Source: CBDFKJ01 sp965248805 | GTDB taxonomy: Bacteria; Pseudomonadota; Alphaproteobacteria; UBA6615 | Assembly (NCBI GenBank): GCA_965248805.1 | Contig: CBDFKJ010000007.1 | Coordinates: 310,001 to 374,000, forward strand | Direction: 5' to 3' | DNA: 64,000 nt | Shown: in pieces, positions 18,034-26,435 of the stretch | Layout: each line of letters opens with the position of its first letter | Numbering within the stretch: position 1 is the stretch's first letter | Position numbers and translations under genes: made by a program | Notes under the pieces: model-generated | What the model was told of the DNA's origin: nothing | The model's input: only the letters and a program-made list of their open reading frames with translations | Database searches by the model: none

Positions 18034-18480
18034 GGAGGCCGGCCGGGAACGGACCGTGGGGGCACGCCATCATTGCCCTTTACCTATGCACTTTACCTAC
18101 TCGCTGGTCTGCGCGTTCGAGTGTGCTACCGGAGCTATCGTGAGCCGATCCTCAGGCGACGTATCAACTCGATGGCGAGAAGCGCGCCAGCTGGCCACAC
18201 CACCCAAGGATAGCCCGACCAAGTGATGATGTTGATCAGTGCCAGAGCGGCGATGATCACCAGTCCCCGCACGAGCAGGAGCGGAAGTCGGCGACCGGCG
18301 AGCAATGGTGCTACCTCGAATCCTACCAGAACAGCCATGGCAATCCCGGGCCACATCGACCAAGCGGGTGGTCCGGTTGTCAAATCAATTGCAAAGAGCA
18401 GAGCCCAGACAGCCACTAGCAGGAGCGCGTTTCGGACTGCGCGCGATCGCAGGCCGACGGTTCCCAGATCAGCGCTCTTA

Positions 18481-19428
18481 GAGCCGTTCCGGGAAGTAGA
18501 GATTCACGAGCAAGGGCTTGGCCGGGTCAAGCGTCGCAGCATGATGCGGATCATGGCGAGGTGGATGAAAGCGACGACAGAACGGACGTGGCGTTCGAAG
18601 TCGCGCGCCAGCCGGCGGCAACGGACGATCCAGGCGAAGGTGCGCTCGACGATCCAGCGCTTCGGCAGCACCTCGAAGCGCGGCACGCTGTTGCGCTTGA
18701 CGATCTCCAGCCGCCAGGCGCCGGTCTTCGCCACCACGGCAGCCATCTTTGGTCCCTGGTAGCCGCCGTCGGCGTAGATCACCTCGATGAACGGAAACAG
18801 CCGGCGTGTCCGGCGCAGCAGTGTGGCCGCGCCATCGCGGTCCTGCACGTTGCCGGGATGCACGACGAGGCCCAGCATCAGGCCGAGCGTATCGACCAGG
18901 ATGTGCCGCTTGCGGCCGGTGAGCTTCTTGCCCGCGTCGAAGCCCTGCGGATCGATCGACGCCCCCCTTTTTGCGCCGCTTTGGCGCTCTGGCTGTCGAT
19001 GATGGCCGCGCTCGGACTGGCTTCGCGGCCCGCGCGCTCGCGCACCGCCACGTAGAGCTCATGATGGATGCGAGCCAGGGTGCCGTCCCATTCCCACAGG
19101 TCGAAGTAGTCGTACACCGTGCTCTTCGGCGGCAGGTCCTTGGGCAGCGCGGTCCACTGGCAGCCGGTCGACAGCACGTAGAAGATGCCGCTCAGGACTT
19201 CGCGGACATCGACCGTCCGCTTACGCCCACCGTGCTTCGCCGGTGGGATCAGCGGCTCGATCAGCGCCCATTCGGCGTCGGTCAGATCACTCGGATAGCG
19301 AAGCCGGCCACGGTCGGCGGCCGCGCGGTGTTCAGGCTTCCACATCGGGCACCCCAAAGCAGTTGGACAGGTGACAGACAATAAAACACAACCGATTCCG
19401 ACGACTCAAAAACTTTCCGGAACCGCTC
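18481..19428 (-). mobile_element. IS5-family element (IS427/IS1031-like), 948 bp
   Basis: Inverted ends GAGCCGTTCCGGGAAGT and GAGCGGTTCCGGAAAGT; TTA is duplicated at 18478-18480 and 19429-19431. The 3-bp TNA duplication and the two overlapping frames fit the IS427/IS1031 branch of IS5. Confidence 0.9.
18504..19345 (-). CDS. IS5-family transposase, two frames joined at an A5G6 run
   Basis: Frame one starts at ATG 19345 (WKPEHRAAADRGRLRYPSDL, then LSTGCQWTALPKDLPPKSTV) and reaches IIDSQSAKAAQKGG. There, on the coding strand, AAAAAGGGGGG occurs. A -1 shift at this run enters the second frame: GASIDPQGFDAGKKLTGRKR, then ILVDTLGLMLGL, EVIYADGGYQG and WIVERTFAWIVRCRRL. DDE-type residues are present in both. 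Programmed frameshifting or transcript slippage is known for IS427-group elements, so the gene is probably intact rather than broken. Confidence 0.75.
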
Positions 19429-20201
19429 TTAGTTCGGAACGGACGCTTGGCCCGTGATTTGTGACCTGCACTCTTCTTTGGCCGCCGAAAACGTCTTTCT
19501 CCGATCCCCTTCGACCAAAACCGTTCCTTGTCCAGCGTCAGGCTATACACCGACACATCGTCGGCGATGTTTTTCAGGTGCTGGTCGCCCAGAAATTCGA
19601 ACCCAACAGAAAGCTTCGTGCGTACCTGATCGTAGACTTGCTGCGAGATAAGGATTCCACCGGGCTTCGCCATCGTCTGAAGTCGGGCGGCAAGGTTGAC
19701 ACCCTCGCCCAGCAGATCATCACAGTCGACAATCACATCACCCAGATGCACGCCAATTCTGAAGCGCATGGGCTCCTCTCCGGTGCTACCGCTGCTGCCG
19801 AGTTCGCGCTGAACCTCGATGGCACATTGGACGGCCTCGACGACCGAAGGAAACTCAGCGATTAGCCCGTCTCCAGCAGTATTGGCGATGCGACCACGAT
19901 GCCTCTCGATAAGCTTGGCGAATACGCTACGAGCAGAACGCAGAGCACCGAACGCTCGCTCCTCGTCCGTGCCCATAAAGCGCGTGTAGCCCTCGGCGTC
20001 GGCCGCAAGGATCGTCGTGAGCTTTCGTTCCACGTCGGTGGCCATGCGATACTCGGAGCTAGCCAGTAGCCGATTGAGAGTGGGCGATCCGGCCTAGTCG
20101 ATCAACCAATTCACCGTCAAGCTGCGGCAGTTGAGCCGCAGCAGCATCAGCGAGCCCCTGGTCGCCAGCGGGCCGTAGAACTAGCGGCCGACGACGCCCT
20201 C

Positions 20202-20270
20202 CGCCGCGCCGGGTTACCAGAGGGGCCGGCGGAGGATTCGACGGAGGCGGCGAAAGACAATGCGGAGCCA
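20202..20270. repeat. Dispersed GC-rich repeat, copy 3
   Basis: Third copy of the repeat at 13573 and 17977. On the plus strand it reads ALRRAGLPEGPAEDSTEAAK and ends NAEPMRPAVGGR-stop. The rest of 20046-20384 shows no gene. Confidence 0.5.
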
Positions 20271-20854
20271 ATGAGGCCGGCGGTGGGCGGGCGGTAGAGG
20301 CACGCGAGAGAATGCTCCGGTCAAACCCGACCCAGGATCAATGTTGTCGCGCGTCGCCAGCCTTCGTGCCTCGGTACGTCCGGACTAGTCGTCGGACCAG
20401 GGCGACTTTTGCTTGGGGATCTCCTGCTCGTCGACGGTGATCGAATCGACCTTCTCATTGAAGAAGCACAGGAGATCCTTGATCTTGGGGCACTCGGCGA
20501 TGGGATCCGGGTAGGTCCACACGATGTTCTCGAATGATTTGCCGTTTACTGTGACTGAAAAATAATTTGCCGTGCCTTTGTAGGGGCAGCCTGTCTTCAG
20601 GTCGCTCGCCGTGAGCAAGTCTGTGCGAATGTCCTCCTTGGGAATGTAGTAGCGCGTTGGCAGGCCCGTTTCGAACAGGAATCGGGCGCGCCGTGTATCA
20701 GCAACGACCTCGCCGCCTAGGTGTATCTGCACATGGCGCGAAGACGGCAACGTGTCGATACGCTTGTAAGGATCGCGCGCGTGGATGAAGATTTCTTCAT
20801 CTGAACCGCTCCGGGTTTGGCGGAGGCTCCAACTCTTGAGAAAGTGGAGCCATT

Positions 20855-21181
20855 ATGAGCAAGACAAGGAACAGGTTTTCTTCTGAGGTTCGCGCCCGTG
20901 CGGTGCGGATGGTTGTGGATCACGAGGGCGAACACGCCTCGCGTTGGGCGGCTGTTTCCTCGATAGCTGGGAAGATCGGCTGCACGGCGCAGACACTCAA
21001 TGAGTGGGTGAAGAGGTTCGAGCGCGATAGCGGCGTGCGCGCCGGCGTCCCCAGCGAGGTCGCCGAGCGGCTGAAAGCCCTGGAGCGGGAGAACCGCGAC
21101 CTCCGGCAGGTCAACGAGATCCTGCGCAAGGCGAGCGCCTATTTTGCCCAGGCGGAGCTCGACCGCCGGTTCAAGCCATGA
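20855..21181 (+). CDS. IS3-family transposase OrfA
   Basis: 108 residues: MSKTRNRFSSEVRARAVRMV, a helix-turn-helix with AQTLNEWVKRFERDSG, and a coiled-coil tail ERLKALERENRDLRQVNEIL. It is the DNA-recognition half, made alone or as a frameshift fusion with OrfB. The stop overlaps the OrfB start in ATGA, in the -1 frame. Confidence 0.93.
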   Translation: MSKTRNRFSSEVRARAVRMVVDHEGEHASRWAAVSSIAGKIGCTAQTLNEWVKRFERDSGVRAGVPSEVAERLKALERENRDLRQVNEILRKASAYFAQAELDRRFKP

Positions 21182-22083
21182 TCGCGTTCATCGGCGATCA
21201 CCGCGAGGCGCACGGGGTCGAGCCGATCTGCAAGGTGCTGCCGATCGCCCCGTCGACCTACTACGACCATGTGGCCAGGCGGCGCGATCCGGCCAGGCTG
21301 TCGGCACGGGCGAAACGGGATATGGCTCTCAAGGTCGAGGTCCGACGCGTCTTCAAAGAGAACTTCCGTGTCTACGGCGTTCGCAAGGTGTGGCGACAAT
21401 TGCAGCGGGAAGGCTTCGATGTCGCTCGCTGCACTGTTGAGCGGCTGATGCGGGAGATGGGCTTGCAAGGGGTGATCCGCGGCAAGCCGATCCGCACGAC
21501 AGTCAGCGACCAGGCCGCGCCTTGCCCGCTCGACAAGGTCAATCGCCAGTTCCACGCTCCGGCACCGAACAGGCTGTGGGTCTCGGACTTTACCTACGTG
21601 GCCACTTGGGCTGGCTTCGTCTATGTCGCCTTTGTCATCGACGCCTATGCCCGCCGCATCGTCGGCTGGCGGGTGAGCCGGACAGCCCATGCCGGCTTTG
21701 TTCTCGATGCCCTGGAACAAGCGCTTCATGCGCGGCGACCCGTCCATCGCGGTGGGCTGATCCATCACAGCGATAGAGGGAGCCAATATGTCTCGATCAA
21801 ATATACCGAGCACCTGGCGGAAGCGGGCATCGAACCCTCGGTGGGCAGCGTCGGCGACTCTTATGACAATGCTCTGGCCGAGACCATCAATGGTCTTTAC
21901 AAAGCCGAGGTCATTCACCGGCGCGGGCCGTGGCGCTCATTCGAGGCCGTCGAGCTCGCTACTCTGGAATGGGTGGATTGGTTCAACAACCGGCGGCTCC
22001 TGGAGCCCATCGGAAACATCCCGCCGGCCGAAGCCGAGGAACGCCACTACGCCATGCTGAAGCAGTCAGACATGGCGGCGTGA
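21178..22083 (+). CDS. IS3-family transposase OrfB
   Basis: 301 residues with an HTH_21-like N-terminus (IAFIGDHREAHGVEPICKVL) and a complete rve catalytic core: Asp in LWVSDFTYVATWAG, Asp in HHSDRGSQYVSIKY, Glu in DNALAETINGLYKAE. The end WVDWFNNRRLLEPIGNIPPA is typical of the IS3/IS51 branch. No defects seen. Confidence 0.95.
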   Translation: MIAFIGDHREAHGVEPICKVLPIAPSTYYDHVARRRDPARLSARAKRDMALKVEVRRVFKENFRVYGVRKVWRQLQREGFDVARCTVERLMREMGLQGVIRGKPIRTTVSDQAAPCPLDKVNRQFHAPAPNRLWVSDFTYVATWAGFVYVAFVIDAYARRIVGWRVSRTAHAGFVLDALEQALHARRPVHRGGLIHHSDRGSQYVSIKYTEHLAEAGIEPSVGSVGDSYDNALAETINGLYKAEVIHRRGPWRSFEAVELATLEWVDWFNNRRLLEPIGNIPPAEAEERHYAMLKQSDMAA

Positions 22084-23201
22084 CTCAAACAAAATGGCCT
22101 CCGCCAAACCCGGAGCGGTTCAATCCTCCTCATACCAGTGATCCATATTGCCCCAATAGAAGACCGAAGCGTGCCTATCCGGTTAATTCGTACACCCACT
22201 ACATGTAGGTGCTTCCACTCGCCGGAATATAGCTCGGCGTAGGTTGGAGCCTCGGCCTCTCCTGCGATTCCGAGCAATGAGCGGAAGGCGTTGAACGGGT
22301 AAAACCGCCTGTTGAAGCGGAACGTGAACTCATTGAGGTAGGCTTGTAGATGCTTTGCGCTCACGCCATGGTGGATGCCACTGAGCCAATTCTTCAGGTT
22401 GCTGAAGACGAGGTGGATGATCGGCATGAACTCTTCGGCCACCTCGGGGTCGCCGCATTCGGCAATGGCGTGGTGATCATAGCCGCGTGTCCGCAAGCTG
22501 CCATAGCCACTCCAATCGTCGGTGACGATCAGCGACCCCGGCATAACGGCGTTCTCGACGAAGCCACATAGCGAATCGGCGCTGCGGTCGGCAGCGACGG
22601 ACAGCCGCACACGCCCGGCGTAGCGGCCATCCTTCCGCTTGTCCTGCGCGGTGCCGGGCTCCCTGTGGCTGACTTCGACGGCAGCAGCCACCAGCGTCTT
22701 GTGGTGAACGCCTCGGCCTTCACCACGCATCCGGCCTCCAACATAGGTTTCGTCCACCTCGACATGCTCTCCTGCCCTGGCACCGATCCGATCCTGATCG
22801 GGCCGCACCATACCCGCGCGGAGCTTATGCAGGATGCCGAAGGCGGTTTCGTACCGCGTCAGCCCAAGCTGCCGCTGAAACTGCACCGCCGACATGCCCG
22901 GCGTCTGGCTGGCGACCAGATAGGCGGCCCAAAACCACGTGCTCAAAGGCGTGTGGCTGCGCTCCATGACCGTGCCGACGGTCAATCCCGTCTGGCGGCG
23001 GCAAGCGCGACAGGTCAGGACGCCAGGCCGCGTGGCGATGCGGAAAGGTTCACCCACGACGCCGCAGCGCGGGCAGGCGAACCCGTCACCCCAGCGAGCC
23101 CTTTCCAGGTAGGCGGCGCACGCCGCATCGTCGGAGAAAAGTCGCTGAAACTCGGGGAGGGATTGCGGGAAGGGCAGGTCGGTGCGGTCGAGAACGTCCA
23201 T
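22047..23201 (-). CDS. IS1595-family transposase
   Basis: Starts MDVLDRTDLPFPQSLPEFQR at 23201. A zinc ribbon (CPRCGVV ... CRACRRQTG) is followed by an ISXO2-like DDE domain (VEVDETYVGGRMRGEG, IVTDDWSGYGSLRT, HLVFSNLKNWLSG). The last element-encoded residues are RINRIGT. No stop exists inside the element, so translation runs through the terminal repeat and the DUF427 flank into the neighbouring IS3 end, adding about 40 foreign residues. Confidence 0.88.
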   Translation of the reverse strand: MDVLDRTDLPFPQSLPEFQRLFSDDAACAAYLERARWGDGFACPRCGVVGEPFRIATRPGVLTCRACRRQTGLTVGTVMERSHTPLSTWFWAAYLVASQTPGMSAVQFQRQLGLTRYETAFGILHKLRAGMVRPDQDRIGARAGEHVEVDETYVGGRMRGEGRGVHHKTLVAAAVEVSHREPGTAQDKRKDGRYAGRVRLSVAADRSADSLCGFVENAVMPGSLIVTDDWSGYGSLRTRGYDHHAIAECGDPEVAEEFMPIIHLVFSNLKNWLSGIHHGVSAKHLQAYLNEFTFRFNRRFYPFNAFRSLLGIAGEAEAPTYAELYSGEWKHLHVVGVRINRIGTLRSSIGAIWITGMRRIEPLRVWRRPFCLSHAAMSDCFSMA

Positions 23202-23268
23202 GACCCACTATCCGTTGTACGCACACAACCTATCCCTAGTGTGTGTATGCGTCAAGCGGATAGGGACG
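22170..23268 (-). mobile_element. IS1595-family element, copy 2 (complete, 1099 bp)
   Basis: Ends CGTGCCTATCCGGTTAATTC and CGTCCCTATCCGCTTGACGC are related inverted repeats. The 8-bp target GACCGAAG is duplicated at 22162-22169 and 23269-23276, as expected for IS1595. Confidence 0.93.
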
Positions 23269-23452
23269 GACCGAAGAACCCAGACATTGAGAATATGGGG
23301 TGCATTGTTCTGATTCGGGGAATTGATACAGATTCTAGCGGTTTACCCGACACGATTGGTTTGGCATTGGTACTTCAGCTCGAGGGTCAAAGCATTGGAT
23401 TTACATATCATCCCACTTACGTTCGGTTCAATGACGCGGTTGCTCTAACAGC
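23269..23452. other. Unassigned 180 bp between two ISs
   Basis: Lies between IS1595 copy 2 and IS630 copy C. It should hold the sequence upstream of the DUF427 remnant, but no matching N-terminal domain reads in any frame. A plus-strand frame (MGCIVLIRGIDTDSSGLPD) is open but unrecognised. Confidence 0.5.
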
Positions 23453-24303
23453 TAGTGGATTGATTCCAACGTTTGGAACCCTCGGTTTCGGGCTGCGATG
23501 ATGTCGTCGGGGTCGGCTTTCGATATGAATGGCTGTGGGTTGGCCGCATTGTATTCGCGGACGAAGCGGTTGATTGCGGCCTGGAGATCGACGACGGAAT
23601 GGAAGACGCCGTGCTTGAGCCGCCGCCGGGTGAGTTTTGCGAAGAAGCCCTCGACGGCATTGAGCCACGAGCAGGAGGTCGGTGTGAAGTGGAAAGTCCA
23701 GCGCGGATGGCGGGCGAGCCAGGCGCGGACCTTGTCCTTGTTGTGCGCCGCGTAGTTGTCGACGATCGCGTGGATGGCCTTGTCCGCCGGCACCGTGCGC
23801 TCGATGCGGTTGAGGAAGCGGATGAACTCCTGATGGCGGTGGCGCTGCATGTTCTGGCCGATCACCGTTCCGTCCAGAACGTTGAGCGCCGCAAACAGCG
23901 TGGTCGTGCCGTGCCGTTTGTAGTCATGGTGCCGGCGCGTCCCTTCTTCATCGGCAGACCGGCGGTCGAGCGCCTGGATCTGTGACTTCTCATCGATCGA
24001 CAACACCACCGCATGGGCCGGCGGGTCGACATACAGGCCGACGATATCGGTGAGTTTCTCGGCGAAGGCAGGGTCGGTCGACAGCTTGAAGTTGCGCCAG
24101 CGGTGCGGGCTGAGACCGTGAGCCTTCCAGATCGCCTGCACCGTCGAGGCGGCAATACCGGCCGCCCTGGCCATCGCGCGCAACGTCCAGTGGGTCGCCT
24201 CAAACGGCGGCGGTTGCTGCGTCAGGCGCACGATCTCGGCGACACGATCGAGCGGGACCGGCGCCTTGCCGGTCGCACACCACAGCAAAATACGGAATCC
24301 CAA
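23452..24303 (-). CDS. IS630-family transposase (intact)
   Basis: 283 residues from TTG 24303, nearly identical to the copy at 8776-9627. It has one difference near residue 9 (YAPGKAP becomes CATGKAP) and GTRRHHDYK at the site where the other class has its duplication. The full DDE triad is present. The stop is completed by the target G. Confidence 0.88.
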   Translation of the reverse strand: MGFRILLWCATGKAPVPLDRVAEIVRLTQQPPPFEATHWTLRAMARAAGIAASTVQAIWKAHGLSPHRWRNFKLSTDPAFAEKLTDIVGLYVDPPAHAVVLSIDEKSQIQALDRRSADEEGTRRHHDYKRHGTTTLFAALNVLDGTVIGQNMQRHRHQEFIRFLNRIERTVPADKAIHAIVDNYAAHNKDKVRAWLARHPRWTFHFTPTSCSWLNAVEGFFAKLTRRRLKHGVFHSVVDLQAAINRFVREYNAANPQPFISKADPDDIIAARNRGFQTLESIH

Positions 24304-24334
24304 TTCGGACTCTTTCGTTCCGATCCCTCCACTA
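23453..24334 (-). mobile_element. IS630-family element, copy C (882 bp, intact class)
   Basis: TA at 23453-23454 and 24333-24334, within CTAG on both sides, with the same ends as copies A and B. Lacks the 7-bp duplication. Its left transposase end lies 23 bp from the lectin-like gene start. Confidence 0.92.
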
Positions 24335-24357
24335 GGAAAAGCAAAGGGAGGATTCAG

Positions 24358-25026
24358 ATGAAGCTACATGTAGCAATTGCGGCGCTTGCCACCGCTTGTA
24401 TGCTCAGCGCGCCCGCGTCGGCTCAGCGACAGCCTCCGCCGGAGCAGCCCCTGGGATTTTTCATAACGAGTGCGGTCCCGGGGTCCGGCAATCTCGGTGG
24501 CCTCGAGGGGGCCGATAGCATTTGCCTGGGCCTGGCGACCGCCGTTGGCGAGGGGGATCGCATATGGCGAGCCTATCTGAGCACCCAGGCAACGGATGAC
24601 AAACCCGCGATCAATGCCCGCGACCGCATAGGTTCTGGGTCATGGTACAATGCGGCCGACCGTTTGATCGCGGCAAACGTTCATGACCTGCACGGCGACT
24701 TCGAGCGGGATCGCAACAATATAAACAAGGCGGCCGCGCTTGATGAGAACGGCAACGAGGTCAACGGTCGCGGCGACGACCCAAACCAGCACGACATACT
24801 AACCGGCTCTGACTCGCATGGCCGAGCCTTCCCGGCCGGTGAGGATCGGACATGCTCAAACTGGACGAGCGACTCGCCTGATGCGACGGGATTTGTTGGC
24901 CATCACGACCGCACGGGCGGGGGCAATACATCGTGGAATTCTGTCCACCCGACGCGGGGCTGCCACGTGGAAGGCCTCGTTCGGACGGGCGGGGCTGGTC
25001 GGTTCTACTGTTTCGCGGCCGATTGA
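24358..25026 (+). CDS. Secreted lectin-like protein
   Basis: 222 residues from ATG 24358 with a strong Shine-Dalgarno (GGGAGG). A signal peptide (LHVAIAALATACMLSAPASA) is followed by Q. The mature part has blocks FFITSAVPGSGNLGGLEGAD, RIWRAYLSTQ, NARDRIGSGSWYNA, DILTGSDSHGRAFPAGEDRT and CHVEGLVRTGGAGRFYCF, with four or more Cys for disulfides. This matches a group of exported alphaproteobacterial proteins annotated as lectins; the carbohydrate target is unknown. The gene is complete, but its promoter region is replaced by an IS630 end. Confidence 0.78.
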   Translation: MKLHVAIAALATACMLSAPASAQRQPPPEQPLGFFITSAVPGSGNLGGLEGADSICLGLATAVGEGDRIWRAYLSTQATDDKPAINARDRIGSGSWYNAADRLIAANVHDLHGDFERDRNNINKAAALDENGNEVNGRGDDPNQHDILTGSDSHGRAFPAGEDRTCSNWTSDSPDATGFVGHHDRTGGGNTSWNSVHPTRGCHVEGLVRTGGAGRFYCFAAD

Positions 25027-25129
25027 TACCAACCTCGGAGGGGGAGGTCATCGAAGCCTTCCCCCCATGAGATATGTTGCAGGGTGCACGTGATTGGTTC
25101 GATTCGTCAGTATGCATATGCTGGTGCTT

Positions 25130-25263
25130 TGACGTTGGCGGCGCGCTACCGGCGCTCGGAGTACTATGTTGATGATATCCCCACCGGGAAAAGACCGGCC
25201 CGCGCGCTCGGCGTCACCATCCCGCCGAAGCTGTTGATCCAGGCGACGGAGTTGATTGAATGA
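25130..25263 (+). pseudogene. ABC substrate-binding protein, C-terminal remnant
   Basis: Only the ending RALGVTIPPKLLIQATELIE is recognisable, matching the C-terminus of ABC_sub_bind-type proteins. Its stop overlaps the ATG of a second, similar gene. The rest is missing upstream. Confidence 0.65.
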
Positions 25264-25455
25264 CGAGCCGACGCATACTTCTGCTCGCCCTTGGCTTGTG
25301 CGGCTTTGGTCTCGCCTAGGCTCGACGCTCAAGCGCAAGAGACACTGCCCAGGGTCGCCTACATCGCAACACATGGCCCCGAGAACTTCCGCTATCAAGC
25401 GTTCCTGGAAGGACTTCGTGAATTCGGCCGTATGCCGGGCAGCGAGGTTACTATC
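25260..25455 (+). pseudogene. ABC substrate-binding protein, N-terminal remnant with frameshift
   Basis: Begins MTSRRILLLALGLCGFGLA, a signal peptide, then meets a stop. In another frame it continues LDAQAQETLPRVAYIATHGP and FRYQAFLEGLREFGR, the normal mature start of this family. It is cut off before the IS end at 25493. Together with the preceding fragment it shows a former tandem pair of such genes. Confidence 0.7.
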
Positions 25456-25577
25456 AACACCAGACGCCGCATCAGACTCTGCTGGTCGCGATTGTCCCCC
25501 GTCAGCGCCTATGAGACAGATTGCGGGTATTGAATAACGGAGGATTTCTGGCTCATCGTAACCGCCAAGGAGTGGAG

Positions 25578-25946
25578 ATGAGACAGAAATCCGGAACCCG
25601 AGAATCGTCGTCTGAGCGGCTTGTCAAGAACATCCGCCGGGTGACCCGCAAGCAATATTCCTCTGAGGAGAAAATCCGCATCGTGTTGGATGGTCTGCGC
25701 GGTGAGTTCAGCATTGCTGAGCTGTGCCGGCGTGAGGGTATCGCCGAGAGCCTTTATTACAGCTGGTCCAAGGAGTTCCTGGAGGCCGGCAAGCGCCGGC
25801 TGGCGGGCGATACGGCGCGTGCAGCAACCAGCAGCGAGGTCACGGACCTTCGCCAGGAGGCGCGGCAGCTGAAGGAAGTCGTCGCCGAGCAGGCCTTGGA
25901 ACTGCGGCTGCTCAAAAAAAGCATGATAGCGGATGGGGGAGAATGA
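25578..25946 (+). CDS. IS3-family transposase OrfA
   Basis: 122 residues from ATG 25578 (Shine-Dalgarno AAGGAG). It shows a helix-turn-helix: KQYSSEEKIRIVLDGLRGEF, then IAELCRREGIAESLYYSWSK, and a C-terminal coiled coil (EARQLKEVVAEQALELRLL). ATGA overlap with the next frame. Intact, but its OrfB is truncated. Confidence 0.85.
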   Translation: MRQKSGTRESSSERLVKNIRRVTRKQYSSEEKIRIVLDGLRGEFSIAELCRREGIAESLYYSWSKEFLEAGKRRLAGDTARAATSSEVTDLRQEARQLKEVVAEQALELRLLKKSMIADGGE

Positions 25947-26435
25947 GATACCCGGCCACCGAGAAACTGGAAATCATCCGCCTGGTCGAGCAATCCCGTC
26001 TGCCGGTACGCCGAACGCTGGACAAGCTCGGTATCCTGCCCGCGCGATTTTACCGATGGTACGACCGCTACCAGAGCGGCGGGTACGAGGCACTGAAAGA
26101 CAGACCACCCAGGCCGAAGCAGGTCTGGAACCGTATCCCGGATGATGTTCGGGGGCGGGTCTTACGACTGGCCCTGGACGCGCCTGAACTGTCGCCACGT
26201 GAGCTGGCGACGCGCTTTATCGACACCGAAGGCTATTTTGTCTCAGAAGCTTCGGTCTACCGGCTGCTCAAGGCACACGAGCTGATCACCAGTCCAGCCT
26301 TCGTTGTGATCAAGGCCGCCGCCGAGTTCAAGGACAAGACCGTCAGGCCCAATCAGCTGTGGCAGACAGACTTCACCTACCTCAAGGTCATCGGTTGGGG
26401 CTGGTTCTATCTCTCGACCATCCTCGACGACTTCC
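25943..26435 (+). pseudogene. IS3-family transposase OrfB, truncated
   Basis: Starts MRYPATEKLEIIRLVEQSRL, with helix-turn-helix ILPARFYRWYDRYQSGG, and reaches the first catalytic Asp (LWQTDFTYLKVIGWGW, FYLSTILDDF). The second Asp and Glu are lost at the junction with the livK-like gene. Confidence 0.85.

Larger units (their letters stand above)
18135..20045 (-). pseudogene. Membrane-anchored class III cyclase interrupted by IS5
   Basis: From ATG 20045: MATDVERKLTTILAADAEGY (metal Asp), NTAGDGLIAEFPSVVEAV, RFRIGVHLGDVIVD, GEGVNLAARLQTMAKPGGI, so the whole catalytic domain (residues 1-185) is intact. The IS at 18481-19428 then interrupts a basic linker. Removing the IS and one TTA copy restores the frame into several membrane segments (NALLLVAVWALLFAIDL ... 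GLVIIAALALINIITW), ending at 18135. As it stands, a 237-residue soluble cyclase with an IS-encoded tail could still be made. Confidence 0.88.
20802..22122 (+). mobile_element. IS3-family (IS51-like) element, 1321 bp, intact
   Basis: Terminal inverted repeats of 26 bp, beginning TGAACCGCTCCGGGTTTGG, are perfect. ATC is duplicated at 20799-20801 and 22123-22125. Both orfs are open, so this copy is likely mobile. Confidence 0.95.
20385..22169 (-). pseudogene. DUF427-family protein disrupted by two nested insertions
   Basis: The C-terminal domain reads DPYKRIDTLPSSRHVQIHLG, LFETGLPTRYYIPKEDI, GCPYKGTANYFSVTVNG and ends ...KQKSPWSDD at 20385. An IS3 element (20802-22122) splits it between YEED and EEIFIHARD; removing the IS and one ATC copy restores WYEEDEEIFIHARDPYKRID. 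A further 47 bp upstream the IS1595 copy begins, and no N-terminal DUF427 domain is found beyond it. DUF427 proteins have unknown function; two-domain forms of about 250 residues are common. Confidence 0.88.
25493..26435 (+). mobile_element. IS3-family element, right part deleted
   Basis: The left end TGTCCCCCGTCAGCGCCTAT is at 25493; the same end recurs inverted at 32610-32682. The element is cut at 26435/26436, directly fused to a livK-like gene on the other strand, so no right end remains. Confidence 0.75.
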
